DNA of 64,000 nucleotides from Herbaspirillum sp. GW103 (GTDB lineage: Bacteria > Pseudomonadota > Gammaproteobacteria > Burkholderiales > Burkholderiaceae_D). Below, piece after piece: positions 33,304-41,745 of this stretch. Under the pieces are notes generated by a model. The model was not told where the DNA came from and ran no database searches. It saw only the letters and a program-made list of their open reading frames with translations. Made by a program: the position numbers and the translations under genes. How positions within the stretch are numbered: position 1 is the stretch's first letter; each line of letters begins with the position of its first letter. The DNA lies in assembly GCF_000261365.1 (NCBI RefSeq), contig NZ_AJVC01000003.1, positions 806,001-870,000 on the forward strand, given 5' to 3'.

Positions 33304-34674
33304 TTGATTTCGACGCATCTGGCCGCCTGGGCGGCCCAGGACACGCAATTGCTGCTGGTGACGCTGGCCGCACTGGTCACCATTGTGGTGCTGATCAGTT
33401 TCCTGTCCATCGCTCCTTTCCTCTCCATCCTCATCGGCACCTTCGTGGCCGGCATCGGTGCCGGCCTGCCGCTGGAAGACATCGCCAAGGCCTTCAGCAA
33501 AGGGGCCGGCAGCCTGCTCGGTGAAGCCGGCATCATCATCGCGCTGGGCGCCATGCTGGGCGCGCTCATGGCCGAATCGGGCGCAGCCGACCGCATCGTC
33601 AACACGCTGCTGCGCTATGCGCGCGGCAGCATCATCCCCTGGATGATGGCGCTGGTGGCGCTGGTGGTCGGCCTGCCGCTGTTCTTTGAAGTGGGGCTGG
33701 TGATGATGGCCCCGATCATCTTCGTCATGGCGCGTCGTTCCGAACTGCCGATCATGCGCGTGGCCATTCCCGCGCTGGCAGGCATGACCACCTTGCACGC
33801 GCTGCTGCCGCCGCATCCGGGCCCGCTGATCGCCGTGTCCGCGCTGCATGCCGACCTGGGCACGACCATGCTGCTGGGCTTCATCGTGGCCATTCCGGCG
33901 GTGATCATTGCCGGTCCGCTGTACGGCAACTTCATCGCGCCGCGCCTGAACCTGGCCGAACCGGACCAGATCGGCAAACTCTTCAGCGCCCGTGAAGGCC
34001 AATCCCAGCCCAGCTTCCCGGTGGCGCTGGTGACCATCCTGCTGCCGGTGGTGCTGATGCTGGGCCGCACCGTGGCGCGCATCTGGGTCACGCCCAAGAC
34101 CGAGCTGTTTGACATGCTCAACTTCTTCGGTGAACCCATCATCGCGCTGACCGTGACGGTACTCTTTGCCGTGGTGGTGCTGGGTTGGGGCCAGGGCAGC
34201 AGCCGCTTCGAAGTCGGCGCCACGCTGCGCCGCGCCTTGCCGCCCATCTCCGGTCTCCTGCTGACCATCGGCGCGGGTGGCGGCCTGAAGCAGACCCTGC
34301 TGTCGGCCGGCATCAGCGACACCATCACCAAGATCGCCGATGGCACTCACATGCCGCTGATCCTGCTGGCCTGGATCATCGCCGTGGCGCTGCGCCAGGC
34401 AACCGGTTCGGCCACCGTCGCCACGACTGCCACCGCCGGCATCGTCGCGCCGCTGGTGGCGGGCCTTTCTGCCACCCACAATTCGCTCATGGCACTGGCC
34501 ATCGGTGCGGGCTCGGTGTTCTTCTGCCACGTCAATGACGCCGGCTTCTGGATGGTCAAGGAATACTTCGGCCTGAACCTGAAGCAGACCCTGGCCACCT
34601 GGTCGGTGATCCAGACGCTGGTCTCGGTGATCGGGCTGGGCATGACGCTGCTGCTATGGGGACTGCTGGTCTGA
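33304..34674 (+). CDS. GntP-family gluconate/hydroxy-acid permease
   Basis: A membrane protein of 456 residues with about twelve helices. LPLEDIAKAFSKGAGSLLGEAGIIIALGAMLGALMAESGAADRI, MTTLHALLPPHPGPLIAVSALHADLGTTMLLGF and RQATGSATVATTATAGIVAPLV are typical of GntP/GntT proton symporters. No gluconate kinase or dehydrogenase is adjacent, so the substrate (gluconate, idonate, glycerate or similar) is open. Start TTG at 33304 is supported by AAGGA seven bases upstream. It separates moaD from moaE. Confidence 0.9.
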   Translation: MISTHLAAWAAQDTQLLLVTLAALVTIVVLISFLSIAPFLSILIGTFVAGIGAGLPLEDIAKAFSKGAGSLLGEAGIIIALGAMLGALMAESGAADRIVNTLLRYARGSIIPWMMALVALVVGLPLFFEVGLVMMAPIIFVMARRSELPIMRVAIPALAGMTTLHALLPPHPGPLIAVSALHADLGTTMLLGFIVAIPAVIIAGPLYGNFIAPRLNLAEPDQIGKLFSAREGQSQPSFPVALVTILLPVVLMLGRTVARIWVTPKTELFDMLNFFGEPIIALTVTVLFAVVVLGWGQGSSRFEVGATLRRALPPISGLLLTIGAGGGLKQTLLSAGISDTITKIADGTHMPLILLAWIIAVALRQATGSATVATTATAGIVAPLVAGLSATHNSLMALAIGAGSVFFCHVNDAGFWMVKEYFGLNLKQTLATWSVIQTLVSVIGLGMTLLLWGLLV

Positions 34675-34741
34675 TCCCGCTGCACTCGCGGGCGGGCTGG
34701 CGCTGGTAGAATCGCAGCCTGCATTCATTTCCGGTTGAACC

Positions 34742-35194
34742 ATGCCCGTCCGCGTCCAGACTGCCGATTTCGATCTCTCCACTGAAGTGGCGCAGCTGCG
34801 CCTGGCCAATCCGCGCGTCGGCGCAGTAGTCAGTTTCGTGGGCACCGTGCGCGATCTCAATGAGGGCGCGGCGGTCTCGGAGATGGAGCTGGAACACTAT
34901 CCCGCCATGACCGAGCGTGCCCTGGAACAGATCGTGGAGCAAGCCAAGGCACGCTGGCCGATCTTCGATGCGCTGGTGATCCATCGCGTCGGTCCCATGC
35001 AGCCGCGCGAGCAGATCGTGCTGGTGGCGGTCACTTCACCGCATCGCGGCGAAGCCTTTGCCGCCTGCGAATTCATCATCGATTACCTCAAGACCCAGGC
35101 CCCGTTCTGGAAGAAAGAACAGACGCCGGACGGCGCACGCTGGGTCGACGCCCGCGAGAGCGACGACACGGCGCTGGCCAAGTGGGCGCAATAA
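34742..35194 (+). CDS. moaE: Molybdopterin synthase catalytic subunit MoaE
   Basis: A protein of 150 residues: RVGAVVSFVGTVRDLNEGAAVSEMELEHYPAMTERALEQIVEQAKARWPIFDALVIHRVG and ACEFIIDYLKTQAPFWKKEQTPDGARWVDARESDD. WKKEQTPDG contains the catalytic lysines that hold precursor Z. Works with MoaD. A TAGAAT at 34707-34712 may give it its own promoter, which would fit the GntP gene being an insertion between moaD and moaE. Confidence 0.96.
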   Translation: MPVRVQTADFDLSTEVAQLRLANPRVGAVVSFVGTVRDLNEGAAVSEMELEHYPAMTERALEQIVEQAKARWPIFDALVIHRVGPMQPREQIVLVAVTSPHRGEAFAACEFIIDYLKTQAPFWKKEQTPDGARWVDARESDDTALAKWAQ

Positions 35195-35258
35195 GGCAGC
35201 ATCGCCCGGGACGTTGATCCCGGCGACGCCATCAACGGCACAAAAGGGGATTTTCGTC

Positions 35259-36605
35259 TTGCCATTCACTTTCCGCTTTCCCCGCATCCCGGGTTTGCCC
35301 ACGACGGCCACGGCTCCGTTCTGCCCTTCCGAAGTCGCCGGTACCGTCAACGTACCGCGCGGTGCTTCGGTCTGGCAGAAGCTGCGCATCTACGTGGGGC
35401 CAGGCCTGCTGGTCTCGATCGGCTACATGGACCCCGGCAACTGGGCGACATCGATCCAGGCAGGTTCACAGTTCGGTTACCAGCTGCTGTTCGTGGTGAT
35501 GCTCTCCAGCCTGGCCGCCATCGTGCTGCAATGCCTATGCGCGCGGCTGGGGATCGCTACCGGCAAGGACCTGGCAGTGCATTCGCGGGAGCACTATCCG
35601 CCGGCCGTGGGCAAGGGCATGTGGGTGCTGGCCGAGCTCTCCATCATCGCCTGCGATCTGGCCGAGGTGCTGGGCTGCGCGCTGGCCTTCAACCTGCTGT
35701 TGGGGGTGTCGCTGCCGGTGGGCGTGCTGCTGACGGCGCTGGACACGCTCATCGTGCTGGGGTTGAAGGGCAGGGGATTCCGCCAGGTCGAGGCCATCAT
35801 CCTGGGCCTGGTCATCACCATCGCCGCCTGCCTGCTGGCGCAGCTGGCCTTCGTCAAGGCGGACTGGCATGAGGTGATGCAGGGCTTCGTCCCCTCGCTG
35901 CAGGCCATCTCCAGCCGCGAACCGCTGTACCTGGCCATCGGCATCATCGGTGCCACGGTGATGCCGCACAATCTCTACCTGCATTCCTCCATCGTTCAGA
36001 CCCGCAGCGTGCAGCGTGATCCGGCGTCGCTGCTGGAGGCGGTACGCTACACGCGGGTCGATACCACGGTCTCGCTGTTGATCGCCATGGTCATCAACGC
36101 CACCATTCTGATCCTGGCGGCAGCGGCCTTCCACAAGAGCGGCAATACGCAGGTCGCCGAGCTGGATGAGGCCTATCACCTGCTGGACCCCATCACCGGG
36201 TCGGCCATGGCCGCCATTCTGTTTGGCGTAGGCTTGTTCGCTTCCGGACAGAGTTCGACCTTCACCGGCACCATTGCCGGGCAGGTCATCATGGAGGGTT
36301 TTCTCAAGCTCAAGATTCCCTGCTGGCAGCGCCGCGTCATCACCCGCGCGCTGGCCCTGGTGCCCGCGTTGATCGGCGTGCTCACCCTGGGACCGCATTC
36401 GGTAGGCAAGCTGCTGGTCGCCAGCCAGGTGGTGCTGTCGCTGCAGCTGCCCTTTGCCATGTATCCGCTGATCCGCCTCACCAGCCGCCGGGATCTGATG
36501 GGCGACCTGGTCAATCGCTGGTGGGTGAGCGCGGTGGCCTGGCTGCTCTTCGTGACCATTTCGGCGGCCAATGTGTGGTTGGTGTGGCAGGTGTTTGCGG
36601 AGTAG
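35259..36605 (+). CDS. mntH: Nramp-family divalent metal transporter, MntH-like
   Basis: A membrane protein of 448 residues with about eleven helices. GYMDPGNWATSIQAGS (DPGNWAT at 58-64) is the first metal-site motif and GATVMPHNLYLHSSIVQTR (MPHN at 235-238) the second; together they hold Mn(II) or Fe(II). It is driven by protons. No ATG exists before the first helix; TTG at 35259 is chosen because AAAGGGGA lies eight bases upstream. The N-terminal about 35 residues are soluble. No metal-responsive operator was recognised in the 64 bases after moaE. Confidence 0.93.
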   Translation: MPFTFRFPRIPGLPTTATAPFCPSEVAGTVNVPRGASVWQKLRIYVGPGLLVSIGYMDPGNWATSIQAGSQFGYQLLFVVMLSSLAAIVLQCLCARLGIATGKDLAVHSREHYPPAVGKGMWVLAELSIIACDLAEVLGCALAFNLLLGVSLPVGVLLTALDTLIVLGLKGRGFRQVEAIILGLVITIAACLLAQLAFVKADWHEVMQGFVPSLQAISSREPLYLAIGIIGATVMPHNLYLHSSIVQTRSVQRDPASLLEAVRYTRVDTTVSLLIAMVINATILILAAAAFHKSGNTQVAELDEAYHLLDPITGSAMAAILFGVGLFASGQSSTFTGTIAGQVIMEGFLKLKIPCWQRRVITRALALVPALIGVLTLGPHSVGKLLVASQVVLSLQLPFAMYPLIRLTSRRDLMGDLVNRWWVSAVAWLLFVTISAANVWLVWQVFAE

Positions 36606-36619
36606 TAAAAAGCCATTTG

Positions 36620-36677
36620 CACATCAAACTATCACGATTATCCTGGCTTTTCGGGTCAATGATGATAGTATGATGTG
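36620..36677. promoter_or_regulatory. Operator-like inverted repeat upstream of the hipA-like gene
   Basis: CACATCAAACTATCA (36620-36634) is repeated in inverse as TGATAGTATGATGTG (36663-36677), 14 of 15 positions matching, with arm centres 43 bases apart. The right arm contains TATGAT (36669-36674), a possible -10, and ends four bases before the ATG at 36681. This layout fits autorepression by the HipB-like protein encoded downstream. Confidence 0.75.
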
Positions 36678-36680
36678 TAT

Positions 36681-37970
36681 ATGAAGACTTCCTGCACACT
36701 TCAAGTTCATATCGACGGGGCCTGGCGGCAGGCCGGTGCGTTGTCGTTGACTGCGCCGGTCGAGCTGGGCATGGCGGCTTCGACTTACTTCAGCTATGAC
36801 GCCGTGCACGCCATCGATTACATGGGCAGGCGCGATGCTGCGGCCTTGTCGGTGAACGTGCCGGTGGGGTTGGAGAGCCTTAGTGAGGCGCGCTGGCCAG
36901 CTTGCCTGATCGATCTGCTGCCGCAAGGTTACGGTCGTGGCGAACTGTTGCGCCAGCTGGGTCTGGATGAGCGCGCCGAAGCCAGCGCCGACTGGCCGCT
37001 GCTGTGTGCTGGCGCGGGCAATCCCATCGGCAACCTGCGCGTGCAGGAAGCCTGGGAGTGGGCGCAGGCGCGCAGCGGACCGCAGCTGCGCGGCTTTGCG
37101 ATGGAGGACATCGCTGCACGCTCCGAAGACTTCAATGAATACCTCGCCCAGCATGGCCTGTTCCTGGCGGGCTCGTCGGGGGTACAGGGCGAATGGCCCA
37201 AGATCCTGCTCACCCGTGCCCGCGATGGCCTGTTCTACCTCGACCACGCCTTGCCCGATGAGCTGGCCGAGCGCCATTACATCGTCAAGTTCGGACGCGG
37301 GCCCGACCCGGATCTGGCGCACATCCTGCGTCTGGAGGCACCCTACATGCAGCTGGCGATGCACTTGGGCCTGAAGGTCCACGGCGCGCTGGAACTGCAT
37401 GGCAAGGCCTTGTTCATCCCCCGTTTTGACCGCGAAGTGCGCGGGACCGAAGTCGTACGCCACGCCCAGGAAAGCATTGCTTCCCTGTGCGGTGTGACGG
37501 GCTTTGCGGCCATCCCGTCACACAATGCTGTCTGCGCCAGGCTGGGTGAAGTCGCCACCGATCCGCTCCCCGAGATCATCGAATATCTGAAGCGCGACAT
37601 CGCCAACATCGTCCTGCGCAACAAGGACAATCACGCCCGCAATACCGCCATCCGGCGCGATGCGCAGGGGCGGATCGGCCTCACGCCGCTGTTCGACTTT
37701 GCCCCGATGTGGCTGCATCCGGATGGCATTGCACGGCGCATGCGCTGGGAGCGTGACGATGGGGGCTCGCCGCAGTGGGCCAGCGTCATCACGCAGGCCT
37801 GCGAAGCCGCGCAGATCGAACAGTTACCGGTCAGGTCGGCCGTGCGTGAGATGGCATTGCCGTTGGCGGACTTGCTGCAATATGGCCGCAGCCTGGGTAT
37901 CGAAGGCACTTTCCTCGATCCGCTGGCGGCCACCGTGGACCAGGTACGGGCACAGTTGGAGGCGCTCTGA
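36681..37970 (+). CDS. hipA: HipA-like serine/threonine kinase
   Basis: A protein of 429 residues with the HipA kinase fold: Gly/Ser-rich loop AGSSGVQGEWPKILL at about 163-177, IPRFDRE at 246-252, catalytic NKDNHARNTAI at about 314-324 (Asp316, Asn321), and PLFDFAPM with the metal-binding Asp near 339. All kinase signatures are retained, so activity is expected. In E. coli HipA phosphorylates glutamyl-tRNA synthetase; other HipA-like kinases have other targets. ATG 36681 lies seven bases after a TATGAT and lacks a ribosome-binding site; GTG at 36675 is in frame too. The HipB-like gene follows with no gap, the reverse of the classical order. Confidence 0.85.
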   Translation: MKTSCTLQVHIDGAWRQAGALSLTAPVELGMAASTYFSYDAVHAIDYMGRRDAAALSVNVPVGLESLSEARWPACLIDLLPQGYGRGELLRQLGLDERAEASADWPLLCAGAGNPIGNLRVQEAWEWAQARSGPQLRGFAMEDIAARSEDFNEYLAQHGLFLAGSSGVQGEWPKILLTRARDGLFYLDHALPDELAERHYIVKFGRGPDPDLAHILRLEAPYMQLAMHLGLKVHGALELHGKALFIPRFDREVRGTEVVRHAQESIASLCGVTGFAAIPSHNAVCARLGEVATDPLPEIIEYLKRDIANIVLRNKDNHARNTAIRRDAQGRIGLTPLFDFAPMWLHPDGIARRMRWERDDGGSPQWASVITQACEAAQIEQLPVRSAVREMALPLADLLQYGRSLGIEGTFLDPLAATVDQVRAQLEAL

Positions 37971-38258
37971 ATGGACAAGCGCTTCAAACCCCTGAGCGCC
38001 ATCGAGCAGATGGAAGAGCGCCGCGCACTCTTCGATGAACTGGCCGCCGATCCCACCTTGCCGGTACCGGCCGTGGTTCGCAAGATTCGCACCACCTTGC
38101 GCCTGACCATCGCCGAATATGCCAAGGTGTGCGGCGTATCGGCCCGTACCCTGCAGGACATTGAACGCGGTGAATCCAGTCCCACCCTGGCCACGGCCGA
38201 CAAGCTGCTCAAGCCGGTCGGCATGTGCGTCGGGGCCGTGATGCGCAAGCGCCCATGA
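37971..38258 (+). CDS. hipB: HipB-like helix-turn-helix antitoxin/repressor
   Basis: A protein of 95 residues. The XRE-type helix-turn-helix is LRLTIAEYAKVCGVSARTLQDIERGESSPTLATADKLLKPVGM (about 40-83), preceded by a helical N-terminal extension of about 38 residues (EQMEERRALFDELAAD). Its ATG directly abuts the hipA stop (TGAATG), so translation is coupled. It is expected to bind the inverted repeat upstream of hipA and to hold the kinase inactive, as in known hipBA pairs. That role is inferred from context and from the fold. Confidence 0.8.
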   Translation: MDKRFKPLSAIEQMEERRALFDELAADPTLPVPAVVRKIRTTLRLTIAEYAKVCGVSARTLQDIERGESSPTLATADKLLKPVGMCVGAVMRKRP

Positions 38259-38285
38259 AAAAGGCGACCCGTCGTCAGGTCGCCT
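38257..38285 (-). terminator. Intrinsic terminator of the efflux operon, overlapping the hipB end
   Basis: AGGCGACC (38262-38269) pairs with GGTCGCCT (38278-38285). On the minus strand it is followed by five T. It lies 26 bases after the stop of the HlyD gene; on the plus strand there is no T-run. Confidence 0.8.
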
Positions 38286-38311
38286 CATCGGTTCATCTCA
38301 CTGCAAGGTCA

Positions 38312-39286
38312 TCAATTCTTCGCTACCGGCAGCTGCTTGCCGCTGCCCGGCTCCAGCACCACCGTGCAGGTCAGTCCCGAGGCCAGCAAGACGTTTTCCG
38401 GCACCTTGTCGAGGTGGATACGCACCGGGATGCGCTGGGCCAGGCGGACCCAGTTGAAGGTCGGGTTGACGTCGGCCGTCAGTTCGCGGCTCTGCGGGTT
38501 GTCGCGGTCGTAGATGCCGCGGGCGATGCTGTCCACGTGGCCTTCCATGGAGGCGCCGTTGATCAGCTGGATCTTCGCACGGTCACCGATGGACAGCAGT
38601 GGCAGCTTGGTTTCCTCGAAGTAGGCATAGACCCAGAAGGAATGGCTGTCGATCAGCGCGATCTTGGCCGCACCGGCGGCGGCATAGTCCCCCCGCCGCA
38701 CGTTCAGGTTGGTGATGTAGCCATCCACCGGTGAGAAGACCTTGGTGCGCTCCAGGTTCAGCTTGGCGGTATCGCGTTGCGACAAGGCTGCCTGGTATTG
38801 CGCCTGGGCACCTTGCAGCTGGGCCTGGGCCGCTTCCAGCTGGGCTTGCGAGGCGGTGACCTGACTGCCGGCATCCTCGCGGGCTTCACGCGAGACCACC
38901 AGGGCGTCCACATCGGCGCGGCGGCGGGCTTGCGCACGGCGCATGTTGAGCTCGGCGCGGCGCGCGTCCACTTCTGCCTTGCGCACCTCCAGCTCGGCCT
39001 TGCGGGCGGTGACGGCGGCGTCGGCCTGCTGCAGCGCCAGCGTGTAGCGAGCCGGGTCGATCTCCATCAGCAGGTCACCTTTCTTGACCAACTGGTTGTC
39101 ACGGACCGGCAATGCCACGATCTGGCCGGAGACATCCGGAGCGACGTTGACGACCTCGGCACGGACGCGACCGTCGCGCGTCCAGGGCGAGTGCATGTAA
39201 TGCTGCCACAGGCTCCAGGCCAGCAGGATGGCCAGCAGGAAGATGGCCGAGGTGATGAGAACGCGGAAAATCGATTTGACCGACAT
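38312..39286 (-). CDS. HlyD-family periplasmic adaptor of an efflux pump (AaeA/EmrA-like)
   Basis: A protein of 324 residues. One N-terminal membrane helix (ILITSAIFLLAILLAWSLW) is followed by a biotinyl-like half-motif (VAPDVSGQIVALPVRDNQLVKKGDLLMEID), a long Ala/Arg/Glu-rich coiled-coil hairpin (about 80-165) and the second half-motif (VFSPVDGYITNLNVRRGDYAAAG). It bridges the inner-membrane FUSC protein to the outer-membrane channel. Last gene of the operon NodT-FUSC-DUF1656-HlyD. In E. coli the related AaeAB exports hydroxybenzoic acids; the substrate here is not known. Confidence 0.92.
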   Translation of the reverse strand: MSVKSIFRVLITSAIFLLAILLAWSLWQHYMHSPWTRDGRVRAEVVNVAPDVSGQIVALPVRDNQLVKKGDLLMEIDPARYTLALQQADAAVTARKAELEVRKAEVDARRAELNMRRAQARRRADVDALVVSREAREDAGSQVTASQAQLEAAQAQLQGAQAQYQAALSQRDTAKLNLERTKVFSPVDGYITNLNVRRGDYAAAGAAKIALIDSHSFWVYAYFEETKLPLLSIGDRAKIQLINGASMEGHVDSIARGIYDRDNPQSRELTADVNPTFNWVRLAQRIPVRIHLDKVPENVLLASGLTCTVVLEPGSGKQLPVAKN

Positions 39287-39350
39287 GGTGAACTACTCCT
39301 GTTTGTTTCTTTATCTTTTCGTAAGGGATGCGTGCGCCAGGGGCGCCGGG

Positions 39351-39551
39351 CTAGCGGTATACCGCCAGCCCCAGCAAGGCCGCCAGGCAGACGAACAGGC
39401 TCACCCGGAACAGCGCCGGATGCCAGGTCAGCTCGTAGAAGCCCAGGCGCACCAGCACGCGGTCGGCCAGCATGGCCAGTACGGCGGCCACCACGGCCAG
39501 CAGCAGGACGGTCGGAATGTAGGCGTCGAAGAAGGAAATCTCACGTGGCAT
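39351..39551 (-). CDS. DUF1656 small membrane protein (AaeX-like)
   Basis: A protein of 66 residues with two membrane helices (AYIPTVLLLAVVAAVLAMLADRVLV and LFRVSLFVCLAALLGLAVYR) and the family block ISFFDAYIP...LGFYELTWHPALFR. DUF1656 proteins are encoded beside FUSC/HlyD aromatic-acid exporters, as aaeX is in E. coli; their function is unknown. Its ATG lies inside the end of the FUSC gene (11-base overlap). Confidence 0.9.
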   Translation of the reverse strand: MPREISFFDAYIPTVLLLAVVAAVLAMLADRVLVRLGFYELTWHPALFRVSLFVCLAALLGLAVYR

Positions 39552-41745
39552 GGCGGGCTCCCGTTGTATTGTGCGCAGCCCCGGCGCGCATGGTGTGCAG
39601 CGGCGATTGCTCGTCGAGCAGGGCGGTACGGATGAAATGCAGATAGCTCAAGGTGCGTTGCAGACGATGGCGTTGGCTGCGTTCGCGGTAATGCGGGCCA
39701 ATGGCGGCCTGGACTTCGGCGATGGTGGCATCGTTGGCGGCCAGGGCGGTGGCCAGGCTCGCCGCCGAGGGCCGGGCGAACAGCGCCGGGATGGCTTCGC
39801 GCAGGCGGTTCAGGGCAGCATAGGCAGAGGCCGGCAGCAGATCCGGTGCTTCCGTACGAATGCCTTGCAGCTCGTTACGCAGTTCGATGATGGCGTGGCC
39901 CACTTCCAGCGTAGCGAACATCCAGCCCAGCGCCTTCTGGCGTAGTAGCGGACGGCTGCTGGTGAACATGGTGATCTGGTGCATCAGGTCGCGGGTGCCG
40001 CTCTCGAACTTCAGGGCCAGATGAGCGAGCTTGCCGAAGCAGGCATCGACCACCTGCTTGCGCAACTGTCTCTCCAGCACGCGCACGGTCCAGTCAGTGG
40101 TCGGCGGCAGCAGCACCATGAAGGCCGCGGCCGTGACCAGCAGGGAGATCACCAGCGCCACCGATTCGTTCAGATAAGCCGCCGCATTGAAGTGCGCAAA
40201 GTTGTCCGGCACCGCCAGGAAGGGGAAGAAAATGCAGATCCCCAGGCCGTAACCTGCATAAGCGGGACGGGTGGTCAGGTAGACGGCCAGCATCAGTACC
40301 GGCATCAAGGCGCTGGCCAGCATCCAGTACCCATCCAGGCGCGGCAGGATATGGAAGGTGTAGACGTAACCGGCCACGGCGGCAAACAGCACACCGATGG
40401 CAACCGTCCGGGTGGCCTTGGCCGGATCGGGCGCAGCCGAGGTGATGGCGCAGAAGGCGGCGGCGTTGAGTACGGCCACGTCACCGCTGGGCCAGCCGCT
40501 GGCGATCCAGAATCCGGCCAGGGCCAGCATCACGATGGCCGCACGGGCACCGGCAATGAGGGCGGTGGTCATGCTGGTCTTGGGGGCGTACGAATGTTCC
40601 CACTGCTCGCGCTCGTGGTGGCGCTGGGTCAGGGAGGCATAGGTCAGCGTGTAGGCGTGCAGTTCCTCGATGACGCGATAGAGCAGCTCGGAGGCCGTAT
40701 CGAAGTCCAGCATGGCGCTGTCGCTCTGGCACTGTTCGGACAGCGTGTTGCGGGTGGCACGCACGCGGCGCGGCAGCTCGCGCTTGTAGGCGTCCAGCTT
40801 CAGGGCCGCATCGGCGGCGTCCAGCGCACTCATGACCGGCTCCCCGCTGGCGCGGGTGAGCAGGGGCTGTACTTCGCGGTAGTAGGGAGAGAGGGCATCG
40901 ATCACCACCTGTGCGCCGGGTGCCGGGTTGGCGTGCAAGCGGTTCATCAACTGGTGCAATGCGTGCATGCGGGTGGACAGGGCCATGAACTCGCTGTTCA
41001 TGCGTGTGAGACGGCCACTGCGCAGACGTACTTCGGGATCCTCGAAGATGGCCGAACTGCGCATGGCCTCCAGCCCGATGATGTCGCCCACGAAGCGGGC
41101 ATTGGCGGCTTCGAGCTGCTTGCGGTCAGCGCTGCCGCCGAGCGTGGCGCTGATCAGATCGACGAAGGCCGTGAAGCGGCCACGGATGACGCGTACCAGC
41201 CCCGGTGCGCTGGCCTGCGGGAACACCAGTGCGCTGACCAGGCCGACACAGACGATGCCGACCATGATCTCGCTGACGCGCGTCATCACCGAATCGAAAG
41301 TGATGGTCGGATGCAGGGCCGAGGGCAGGCCGATCAGGGCGACCGTATAGCCCGAGAGCACGAAGCCATATGAACGAAAATTCCGGTTATGGGCCGAGCC
41401 CACGGTACACAGACCGATCCACAGCGCCGAGGCCAGCAGGAACAGTTCCGGTGTCTGTGCAAACAGATCGACGAAGACCACGATGGCTGCCGAGCCGACC
41501 AGGGTGCCGATGACCCGATAAAAGCTCTTGGCCAGGATCATGCCGCTTTGCGGCTGCATGACGATGAACACGGTGATGAGCGCCGAGCGCGGCGATTCCA
41601 GGTCCAGCCCATAGCCGATGCCCAGTGCCAGCAGGCCGGCGAAGACCATCTTGAAGACATAGACCCAGGTTGCTGCATCGCTGCGCCACCAGTCGGTGGC
41701 AGCCTCGCGCAACTGGGCCTTCAGGGAAAGGGCAGGGGTATTCAT
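39541..41745 (-). CDS. FUSC-family inner-membrane efflux protein (AaeB-like)
   Basis: A protein of 734 residues. Two blocks of about six membrane helices each (about 25-165 and 385-520) are each followed by a cytoplasmic helical domain. TWVYVFKMVFAGLLALGIGYGLDLESPRSALITVFIVMQPQSGMILAKSFYRVIGTLVGSA is the FUSC signature, repeated weakly near 390-470. The family exports aromatic carboxylic acids with an HlyD partner. Its ATG overlaps the NodT stop by four bases and its end overlaps DUF1656, so the operon is tightly coupled. Confidence 0.93.
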   Translation of the reverse strand: MNTPALSLKAQLREAATDWWRSDAATWVYVFKMVFAGLLALGIGYGLDLESPRSALITVFIVMQPQSGMILAKSFYRVIGTLVGSAAIVVFVDLFAQTPELFLLASALWIGLCTVGSAHNRNFRSYGFVLSGYTVALIGLPSALHPTITFDSVMTRVSEIMVGIVCVGLVSALVFPQASAPGLVRVIRGRFTAFVDLISATLGGSADRKQLEAANARFVGDIIGLEAMRSSAIFEDPEVRLRSGRLTRMNSEFMALSTRMHALHQLMNRLHANPAPGAQVVIDALSPYYREVQPLLTRASGEPVMSALDAADAALKLDAYKRELPRRVRATRNTLSEQCQSDSAMLDFDTASELLYRVIEELHAYTLTYASLTQRHHEREQWEHSYAPKTSMTTALIAGARAAIVMLALAGFWIASGWPSGDVAVLNAAAFCAITSAAPDPAKATRTVAIGVLFAAVAGYVYTFHILPRLDGYWMLASALMPVLMLAVYLTTRPAYAGYGLGICIFFPFLAVPDNFAHFNAAAYLNESVALVISLLVTAAAFMVLLPPTTDWTVRVLERQLRKQVVDACFGKLAHLALKFESGTRDLMHQITMFTSSRPLLRQKALGWMFATLEVGHAIIELRNELQGIRTEAPDLLPASAYAALNRLREAIPALFARPSAASLATALAANDATIAEVQAAIGPHYRERSQRHRLQRTLSYLHFIRTALLDEQSPLHTMRAGAAHNTTGARHAT

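Noticed and set aside
35195-35258. A manganese riboswitch upstream of the Nramp gene
   Set aside because: Only 64 bases separate moaE from the start codon, too short for the known manganese riboswitch fold.
39979-41373. Plus-strand open frame opposite the FUSC gene
   Set aside because: Gly/His/Gln-rich shadow with no protein family features.
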